A stretch of 64,000 bases of DNA from positions 19,270,501-19,334,500 of the forward strand of contig JAWQUS010000027.1 in the NCBI GenBank assembly GCA_036365455.1, in the 5' to 3' direction. Of this stretch, positions 49,029 to 58,100 are shown one piece after another. Numbering within the stretch: the stretch's first letter is position 1; each line of letters opens with the position of its first letter. The notes under the pieces are model-generated. The model had not been told where the DNA came from and did not search any database. It saw only the letters and a list, made by a program, of their open reading frames with translations. The stretch comes from Macrosoma leucophasiata. Its lineage: Eukaryota > Arthropoda > Insecta > Lepidoptera > Hedylidae. The position numbers and the translations under genes are program-made.

Positions 49029-49364
49029 CGGTGGCCGCTGCCGCGACACCCGAGGCACAGGCGACCGCATCGGAACGCGCAACGGCTCAAAACTAACACA
49101 TATTAAGCGATACTGAATAGGAAATTACTTTTTTGTCAATGGCAACGTTTTAGGGCGAGTTTGTAAAGAACGTCCGCAAAGGAACACCAAAAAAGAAAAT
49201 TTGGATCACGTGATAGCTGCCTCTATCTAAACCCCTACTGCTGTACGAATTTATTTTATTTTTTCGTTCTCTCTGACGTCTAAGTTTCGACTTGCGACCA
49301 ATTTGTAAGCATTTTTTGTCTCTCTCTCAGTCCTTTTCTCTCTTTCTCTCTCTCTCTATCTCTC

Positions 49365-49395
<31 letters not shown>

Positions 49396-49554
49396 CTTTC
49401 TTATTCTCTCTAGAGTGGCAATCAAGCTTCAACGTAGGAAATCGTCTCCAGGTAAAAATCTGTTCGTCAAATTTCTTAATGTGATCTCTATGATCTGCGT
49501 CTTCGAAGAGGAGTCTTTATAAAGTGGGTAGAAAGAAGACGAGATAGCAGCCAG
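49029..49554 (+). other. Tolloid 3' UTR region
   Basis: Follows the TGA. Includes a CT-rich microsatellite at 49319-49410. No clear AATAAA was seen before the decayed exon copy, so the transcript end is unresolved. Confidence 0.55.
49319..49410. repeat. (CT)n microsatellite
   Basis: Long TCTCTCTC run with a few interruptions. Confidence 0.95.
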
Positions 49555-49613
49555 GAGCACTTCTGTTAATGACACGATTTCAGGGGGAAATCGTGTCAAC
49601 AACAGAAGTGCTC
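49555..49613. repeat. 27-bp inverted repeat at the start of the decayed last-exon copy
   Basis: Left arm 49555-49581 (GAGCACTTCTGTTAATGACA...) and right arm 49587-49613 pair except at the central AAT/AAC triplet; loop AGGGG. The right arm is the beginning of the exon copy. Confidence 0.92.
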
Positions 49614-49845
49614 GTGGTCAAATTTTGTACCGACGACTCTATAGTCTTCAAAGGACGTCGTATCAAGCAGTGAATCCTGAGCTATAGAGTGAAGAAGAAA
49701 GTTCGGAAAAGGGGAGAAGAATAGGCAGAAGAGGAAGATGAAAGGATGCCACCTGCTAGTAGTAGGGAGAGGTCTTCGAACTCCGTTGCCGCGACACCCA
49801 AAGCACAGGCGACTGCATCGGAAAACGAAGCAGCTCAAAACTAAA
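49587..49845 (+). pseudogene. Decayed copy of the tolloid terminal exon and early 3' UTR
   Basis: Matches 48793-49096: GAAATCGTGTCAACAACAGA, ACCGACGACTCTATAGTCTT, AGGAAGATGAAAGGATGCCA, CTCCGTTGCCGCGACACCC, GCAGCTCAAAACTAA. A deletion after TTCAAAGG shifts the frame, and TAG codons interrupt it. Part of the GC-rich Arg/Pro tail region is missing. Confidence 0.92.
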
Positions 49846-50274
49846 CGAATAACTCAAAAAACGAAGCTACAAGCTACACGCTGTTAAAGATCTACTGTAA
49901 CTCTACTTCGATAGATGACAGTAGGTATGTGTGCTTATAGTTACCAACAGTCGTCGAAGTTTGTGTTAGTATCGTTAGTAACTGGATATGCTTACGATAC
50001 GATCTTGGTAGTTTTTCGTGTTTGGGCAAATCTTTGTGTGTTTCGTTTCTTCATGCACGCATTTAAACAAATTAAACAAAATTGAGGCAGTGCCTAAAAT
50101 TGAATCGCACAAAGATGTCATGGTCGACAGGCAGATTCTTTAGCTTATGGGCTTATGTATCTATTCTTTCAAAATAAATAATTGGTGGCTCAAAATTAAA
50201 GCTTTCCTATGGCCATTGAGTGGGTATTGCTTTAACACATCACCGCATTTTAGTACATGTTTTATTTTTAAAGA

Positions 50275-50435
50275 AAAATGGAACGAAAAATTTGACTTCA
50301 GGCGAGATTCGAACTCGCGACCTACTGGGAATCTAGTCCAGCCGCTCTTCCAATTGAGCTACTGAAGTCCTGAGGACTTCCAGCGAGTTCGAGTCTCGCC
50401 TGAAGTCAAATTTTTCTTTCCATTTTTCTTTAAAA
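50275..50435. repeat. tRNA-like foldback, type 2
   Basis: Complete tRNA-like sequence on the minus strand (50294-50369) followed at once by its inverted 3' part (50373-50406). Flanks AAAAATTTGACTTCAGGCGA and TCGCCTGAAGTCAAATTTTT mirror each other, continuing into TATTTCACAAGAATGTGTTA. Confidence 0.75.
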
Positions 50436-50863
50436 ATAAAATATATTTCACAAGAATGTGTTAATGCGAAATAATATAAAACAATTAGTACATGTTACCG
50501 ATTACTTGATTTTACCAATATTGTATCTCCTATATTATTTCAAATACTCTTGTGTTTTTTATCTTCTTTTTTCTTATTTTAAGGGACTTTTGGTTAATAT
50601 GGCCCGCCCCATCGTTCTAGCAACAATGTCGGTTCCGTACCACCTCGCGAACTTTGAACATGATGTTCAAAATTATTTTTACGACTGATTCAAAATGTAA
50701 ATAAATTATTCGTTAAGTTATCGTAGTTATATGTGTGTAAACTTAATTATTTAGTGGTTACCATGAGAATACTCAATGTTAATTTAGTAAAATATAACAA
50801 TTATGACATGCAACTACGGTACTCAACAATTAATATTGCACACCGAACCTATGAAACAGACAA

Positions 50864-51037
50864 TCGGCTAGTTTCGGCTTTGTAGAGCGTTATTTCTGCT
50901 GCACACTGCCTACGTAAGCACTGATAGTCCGGTATTGGTAAAAACTTAATCAAACTGGTCAAACGTTGATCAAACGTCAACAAACGTCTAGGTAAGGAGC
51001 AAAAGAGATAACGCTCTACAGACCCGAAATAAGCCGA
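50864..51037. mobile_element. MITE with ~33-bp inverted ends
   Basis: TCGGCTAGTTTCGGCTTTGT ... ACAGACCCGAAATAAGCCGA; both reach AGAGCGTTAT. 174 bp, no coding capacity; target duplication unclear. Confidence 0.72.
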
Positions 51038-51039
51038 AG

Positions 51040-52390
51040 TCTCCTTTCTAAGGTCGATGTGCATTATTTTTTGTTGAATACTATATCAGACGTGCTAACC
51101 CATTTTATTTCTTAATTTTTATCCTTGCATAGTTTGAATCATTATAACCAAAGAAAATTAGTCCTAATAAGAGCAGTGCCATAGATTCGGTTAATTCCTG
51201 TACTTAGTAGGTAAATAGGTAACCATGACGAGTCTCTTAAATAAATATGTTACTACAAATATGATTAATTATAATTTAACCGAGAGCACAATTTAGGATG
51301 AAACTAATATGACAATACATAATAAGTTAATTAGGTTTAAGGTTTAAAATAAATCAACTGTAGATCATAGGTGTTGAAGTCCATATCAATATCATTCGGT
51401 GTAAGTATTGATTAGATAAGTTTTGTATAGACAGTTACGTGTTTCAAAATGTGACGTTCAAACAGAAATAATCAACTTTTCAAAATGACACGTAATTCCC
51501 CAAGAAGAAAACAGGGGTATGAATGCATTTAAGCATACGTAAGTATCCCCACATAAATCATCTCCTGCATCTCCAAATAATTCGGGAAACATTAAAAAAA
51601 CGAATTAAAATTATGCCCTGCTTGAAGTGGTTAAAAATTGTTAAGCATTAAATCTGTAACAAATCAGAAAAATTTAAAAGACTGGTTGTCGTTTCGACGT
51701 CACTTTTTGTATATGTTGTAGCCATAATGTAGAATTGCCCACACCAAGAAATATTGGATCATTTCATGAAATGAGCGTATTTTTTATTGTGTTCCCATTC
51801 ATTGACCACGTCTCAAAGTGACTTGGCCAGATCAAGAAATCGAAGTATAACAAATCGTTTGCCGATATGGTTGATTAACCGCGGCCACACCATGAAAATG
51901 GTCAAACTAATTAACCATTTAATTAAATAAGAAATCATCAAATTTATATCATACTTATATGACAATTATTGCATTAGTTATACTTAGATATACTTCGCAG
52001 CATCTGACAGACGAGTAGAATTATAGGGAGTGCAGGGGTGATACTTGAAAAAATACTATTAACATATTAGATACCTGTTATGACACTTGAAAAAATCTAT
52101 GTGGCATTACTGGCTATCGATGAAAACCGCGAATGAGGAAAAGGTTGCGATTTTTTGGTCATTGGTCTGGTTAGCACTCGCAGGTCGCTACTACGGCACG
52201 CTTCGCTCGCTCGGCTCGTTCATGATCTGGGCAATTTTACGATAGGGCTACGACATATCAACATATCTTATTACTCATAACAAAACTATGTTGTAATTTA
52301 CGAGCTACATTGATTACGTTATTGCAGCAATAAGTACCTGTGTACCTACGTTGAATAAATTAAAATTACTACAAACTAAATTATTATAGT
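51040..52390. other. Intergenic sequence with nothing recognised
   Basis: AT-rich, between tolloid and YOD1. A CG-containing patch at 52180-52230 (CTACTACGGCACGCTTCGCT) is the only compositional change. No gene-like frame. Confidence 0.5.
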
Positions 52391-52394
52391 TTCT

Positions 52395-52712
52395 GACTTC
52401 CTCGGTAGCCTACTGGTAGCAGGCCACTACTACTATGCTGGGGTCCAAAGTTCTATTCCCAGGTCGGGGTATATTAGAGATAAGGGTGTAAAATCCTTTA
52501 TCTCTGGTTTATTGGGAGTGTTCCGTTTTCTGGAAGTTTTCCAGTACCTCGGAGTTTGGTAATGTGCCCGGAGATGTCAATAGACTCGCCACTTGTTACA
52601 TGGGCCAAAACGTAACCGGCGAATCGTGGGTGTTTGCATGTATGCTTGAATTCATGCATTTACCTCTGCCTATCCCTTCGGGGATTACAGGTGTGAAGTT
52701 ACGTACATAATT
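52395..52712 (+). mobile_element. tRNA-headed SINE, family E, best copy
   Basis: Head CCTCGGTAGCCTACTGGTAG (A box) and GTTCTATTCCCAGGTC (B box). Body AAATCCTTTATCTCTGG, CCTCGGAGTTTGGTAATGTG. Tail GGGATTACAGGTGTGAAGTT. About 318 bp. Confidence 0.8.
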
Positions 52713-52714
52713 TC

Positions 52715-53805
52715 CTTGAGCAGCGACCTCTTAACCGCCTTAGCGGTACAAAAAATAGTTTACGACCTATTCCTGTATTTAAAAAAAAAACATAATAATC
52801 GGTCAAGCCGTTTCGGAGGAGTTTGGTTTCAAATATTGTGACACGAGAATATTGTATAGGTACTTATACTTACTTTAATACCTATTAGATATTGACACAC
52901 TAATTATTTTGTAGAACTCAATTATGCAATAAGATGTAATCAATGTAACCTGTAATCAATTTGCCGTCAACTTTTTGATGTTGTTATCTAGACGTTTTCT
53001 CAATTTATGGATGTACAGAGCACAAATATACCTAACATAATGTACAACGTGTAAGTAGGTAAGTGATTTTTATTGTTATGTTCTTTGTAATATATATTTA
53101 TTACCTACCTACGGTTATATTTGTCTATTCAAGTAAATGTAAACTATGTTTACCCAAAATAGAATTGATAATATAAACTGTGTAATACGATATTTCTAAC
53201 TGCCTAATTTAAAATAGTAAGTCATGTGTGTCGCTCTAAGTAAGCATTCATGTTATTCCCCATACGACGTATTCAGTTGTATACATATCGACATAATTTT
53301 TTATGCGTTTAGTGTACTAGATGAATAAAATTATATTTCTGATTCTGAAATTGTTGGATATATTTTAGATTTCTTATGCATTTTATTTTATTCCAGTGAT
53401 TACATATTATTATTATTTGTTTGTCGGCAAATAAAAATAAGCAATAGAAAATGTCGTCACTGCATCATAAAAATAAAATATGAATATTATTAATACTATA
53501 ATGTTTTGTATTTTATTTTATAGTTAGAGATTAGAACATCATTGTGCCAAAAATTGATACTTACTAATTAACAATAAAGATGTAAGTTAGTGTTTTATAA
53601 CTTATGTAGGTATAAACATATTTATATGGTAGGAACATTACATTTATTTTTATTAAAATTGAACAAAATCTCAGGCTGTGTTGTTTTATTGGTACCTATG
53701 GGCAACCTTTTTAAAAATAATGAGATGGCGCAATAAAGTTAAAAAGAGAAATTGGACAATCGGGAGGGGACGGGACTTGTGTAGCATATTATGTACAGCG
53801 ACTGT
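52715..53805. other. Intergenic sequence with nothing recognised
   Basis: Very AT-rich; several AATAAA-like strings but no gene or repeat partner. Confidence 0.5.
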
Positions 53806-53810
53806 GCTAG

Positions 53811-53970
53811 TAATTCATAAAACTGAGATTTCAATGCAGATGCGCTACCTCTCTCGAGGTGAAATTGTTATGCCCCTGTGCCGGAAAGAACCTCAATAAT
53901 TACCTGACCAGAACACGATAGCGCTGAACACTGCAATTTATCGGCAAGTAGATTTAGGAACTGTGGTGGC
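53811..53970 (-). mobile_element. Family A retroposon, diverged
   Basis: ATTTCAATGCAGATGCGCTA, TATGCCCCTGTGCCGGAAAG, ACCAGAACACGATAGCGCTG. Confidence 0.7.
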
Positions 53971-53974
53971 TAGG

Positions 53975-54755
53975 CTTCATGATATAAGCCGAGACCACTG
54001 CGACAGTGGCTGTGCTGTGGGAAATTTCGTCCTGATATATTTAATGACAGCAATATACCTACTGTTATATAATAGTATAATATTATGTCGTCATTTTTTA
54101 TACCGTGAGCACTAAAACTTTCAAGGTGCAGTGCTCTCAGTAGTTTGATCATAATTATGAAAAAATATTATGCAGTAAACAAATATAATATAGTATAAAA
54201 ATAATGTATCTTAAAAAATCTAAAATCATGCATCCATCCAGCATAATGCGTTCGTACTGTGAAATAAAAAGGAACGGCTTTGCAGTACACTGTACTGACG
54301 TCACCTCTTGCAGTGGTCGCAGTGGATTTCCGAACATAGCCAAACGTATGCATATAGCATACGTTCCATCTGACGTACGAAACACCTTTGAACCCGAATT
54401 CTGAAATACCCGTTCCACTAACAGAAACAGGTCGGTGGCGTTGTCGATAGGACTTCTATTTGTATTTTTAATGTTATAGGTGAAACAAAGGCAATAGAGC
54501 AAACAGTGATATCGTGGGGGGCCTGACATGGAACGACACAACTGTATCAAAATCGTTGTAAACGATATGTGGAACGTATTTTCATATGTCAAATCAATTG
54601 TCAACGTCATGTTGTCTTGTTGTCATATTTTTATGTGGGACGAGTTTAGCGACGTAATGTTATTTATTTATTTCGACTTCAATTCGCTTTAATTTGTAAC
54701 AAAGGGAATAATTAAATACGTAAATTAATAATAATAAAGTGTGTCTGCCAACAAA
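53975..54755 (+). promoter_or_regulatory. Upstream region of YOD1
   Basis: Contains a perfect CRE palindrome TGACGTCA at 54297-54304, about 455 bp before the start codon, and a small palindrome AACGTATGC/GCATACGTT at about 54344. No clear TATA box near the ATG; the start context AACAAAATGG is good for an insect. Which elements matter is unknown. Confidence 0.4.
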
Positions 54756-55149
54756 ATGGCTGCATTAGCGTTGAAAGTGAAAAGTAAGAATGGTCAGCAG
54801 ATATTGAAAGATTTGACCTCTGATAGTACTGTGGGTGAATTAAAAATGTTTCTTTCGAGTATATCGGACGTGAGTTGCGAGCGTATTTGTGTCTTGTGTG
54901 GGTATCCGCCGAAGCCTCTGGATATTAGTGACGATGAGAAAAAAATAAGTGACATTGGATTGAAATCAGGGGAGAGTTTAATAGTAGAAGAGAAAGTAAT
55001 GCCCAAGCCTGAACCGAAGCCTGAGCCGAAGGTGGAACCGAAGCCGGTGGAAAACGGCGTGTCCCATGATCCCCTGGGGGTCTGCAGACCTGGTATTTTA
55101 ATGAAGAAAGTAGTTCCCTCTGATAATTCATGTTTATTCACCAGTATAG
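54756..55149 (+). CDS. YOD1: YOD1 exon 1: UBX-like domain, linker, catalytic Cys
   Basis: ATG at 54756 in AACAAAATGG. A GTG-initiated extension to 54741 is open but lacks an ATG. It encodes the ubiquitin-fold domain with the [14 protein letters not shown] stretch, the [10 protein letters not shown] linker and the catalytic loop. Donor GTAAGG at 55150, exit phase 1. Confidence 0.96.
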
Positions 55150-58100
55150 GTAAGGTTGCTTCTATTGCTGCATTATTGTGTGTAATCAATACAAATTGTG
55201 TAATATGAAGGCATTTAAGTTTGACTATGTGATGGTTGTGATGTATAATTATTATGCTACCCATATTGAAATAAAGGAGATGTTGCAAAACTGTATGGAC
55301 CTCCGGCCATGTATTGTACACAATATCATTAAACAGGCAAAATCAACATAAACACGTTTTTTACTGCATATTTTCACTTATTTAGCTTTGTTTGCAGTTA
55401 CAAAACATTATTTGCAGTTAGAATTGCAACTCAAAACCAACATGGCGAATATGGCGGGTGATGTCATTTTGACATTTTAATTTTTTAAATTGTATTTTGA
55501 TCATAAAGTACTTGGAGAAAAAAGGAATATTTTCTAAATACTATCAAAATCGATTGATCCCAAGTGTCGGCTGTATCGCCGCCATGTTTAACATAGTTGA
55601 AAATGATAAAATCGTTTGAATGAAATGTGGTTGTAACTCTAAAATATATTCTTGAATAAATTAATTGTATTTTTTTCGGATTCTTCTTTAATTTACCTAT
55701 TTTTTGAGGATGTGTACGATCCAGAGCCGAGCTCGCAACATCTCCTTTATATGAGATAAATCCTTAAAAAAATATTTCATGAAGTTGCATTATCCTATTT
55801 TCACTTTGTTGCTGGTTATTGTGTCTATTTTTATGGTAATAATGGCCATCTCTTATTAGTGGAATCAAATGGATTGAAGGTTTTATTCATACCTAATCTC
55901 TATCCTACATTCATCACACACATTATATGGTTATTACATGCTACAATTTTTTGATTAAAATAAATTTAACAAATATGTTTTTTATTGTGTTGGTTTTGGC
56001 TATGAACTGAGTCTTTAAATGTAGCTAAAATATTATAAACAAAAAACAGAGATCTACTTTTTCTTGATGACCCGGTTAGTCCAGTGGTGTGAGATGACCG
56101 TTTGACTCGAAGAGTTGCGGGTTCAATCCTTGCACCGGGACAAATATTTGTATGGCCTACAGATATTTGTTTCGGGTCTGGGTATTTGTGGATGTGTTGT
56201 ATGTGTACAATGGCACCCACGACACAGGTTTATACCTACTGTGGGGCTGTGAGTGTAAGCATATTTTATTTATTTATCTTCTACATAAAACAATAAAAAA
56301 ACCTTTAGAAAACAAATATAAATTATTTAATGCATCAAGCCACAAAAGATCCGATTGGGTCCGAGAATAATAAGAAATCAATTGTCATATTTTTCTCGTG
56401 GCCTGAGGGATTAATAACATGTCAACTGAGAAAATTTTTTCTTTTATGTAATAGCAGTGGCAAACAAGCATGCAGTTTACATTGATGTTAGGTGATGACT
56501 GCAGCCTATAGACACCGACACAAAGACCAGGGTCAAAATGCAGATGCGTTACCACTCCTGAGGCCTAAGATGTTATGTCTCTGTGCCGGAAATTACAGGG
56601 CCATTACCACCTGACCGGAACACGATAGTGCTGAACACTACCATTTAGCGGCAAGTATATTAGGTAATGCGGTGATGCCTACGCCCGCGAACTCCGTCAC
56701 TGGAGCTCTACAACCAGTAAATCTATTTATTTCATTTATTTCAGGTTTTGTTTTAAATGGTAATGTAGATACCACTGTACATTCATTAATGCGTCAGATA
56801 ATTGCAATGGAGGTAGCTAGTGACCTAGACACATATAATGAAGGTATGCTCGGCAAACCAAACGCAGAATATTGTGCATGGATTCAGCAACCAAGTTCAT
56901 GGGGTGGAGCGATTGAGGTGAGCATTTTTATGCTACTAATATTATAAATGTCAAAGTTTGTGAGTATGAATGGATGGATGTATGTTTTTAACTCTTTCAT
57001 GAACAAACTACTGGACGGATTGGGATGAAACTTTACAGTAATATAGGTTATACATTGGAATAATATATAGGCTACAATTTTCAATCTCAGAAAATAGATG
57101 CTTATAGAAATAAATTACTCACAAGTAGTTTCTTCATTATGTTTTGGTGTCATTTGCTGAAATGACACTGAAGTAAACCCAAACAAATTACAAATGTGAT
57201 TATGGCTTATGGCCAATGGCAGATAAAATAAGAAAAAAAAAAACAATTTGCAATGAATCCCTCAGGCCACGAGAAAAATATGACAATTGATTTCTTATTG
57301 TTCTCGGACCCGATCGGGTCCATTGCGGCTTCAGGGAAAGTACGTACACGCAGACGAAGTCGCAAACAAAAACTAGTTTCACACTATACTCATATATTTT
57401 GTACTGGCGGTAGAGTCCCAGTGTAAGAGCTCGAGGGCGTTCAGTGCTATTTTTGAAATGGTAATGTATGGCCCTATCATTTCCGGCATATATGCATAAG
57501 ACCTTAGGCCTGAGGGGTGGCAATGCATCTACATAGAAATCTCTGATTTCATGTAGATGTTTATAGGCTACACTGCAGTATGTAGTGCTTACCATAAATG
57601 AAACCTGTACGCTTATTTGCCACTTCTATATCTATAAAAATGCAACCCGTTTGCCTTGGTCACGGCATCACGCGTGAATGGCTGGACCGATTTGGCTAAT
57701 ATCGATTTTGAATGATTTTTGGAAGTCCAGGGAATGTTTAAAGGGTAAGAAAATATGAAGAAATTGAAGGGAAATAGTAAAAACCACCATTTCATTTTCC
57801 TATATCAATAGTCCGTATCTATCAAACCTTTGACACATGTCATATTTTCATTCTGAGGCAATACGAAGTTTGCCGGGTCAGCAAGTCATAACATAAAAAA
57901 CGATATCATTTTATTTGTTTTCAGGTGGCAATACTTTCACGCTTTTATGGTTTAGAAATGGCAGTAGTAGATACATTAAATGCAATTATAAATAGGTTTG
58001 GAGAGGACAAAAACTATGGTCAAAGGGTATTTTTATTGTTTGATGGTGTACATTATGACCCATTGTACCTGGAACAATCTGATGTAAGTATGTATTGTTT

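Noticed and set aside
49292..49522. 76-codon Leu/Ser-rich frame
   Set aside because: Translation of the (CT)n microsatellite.
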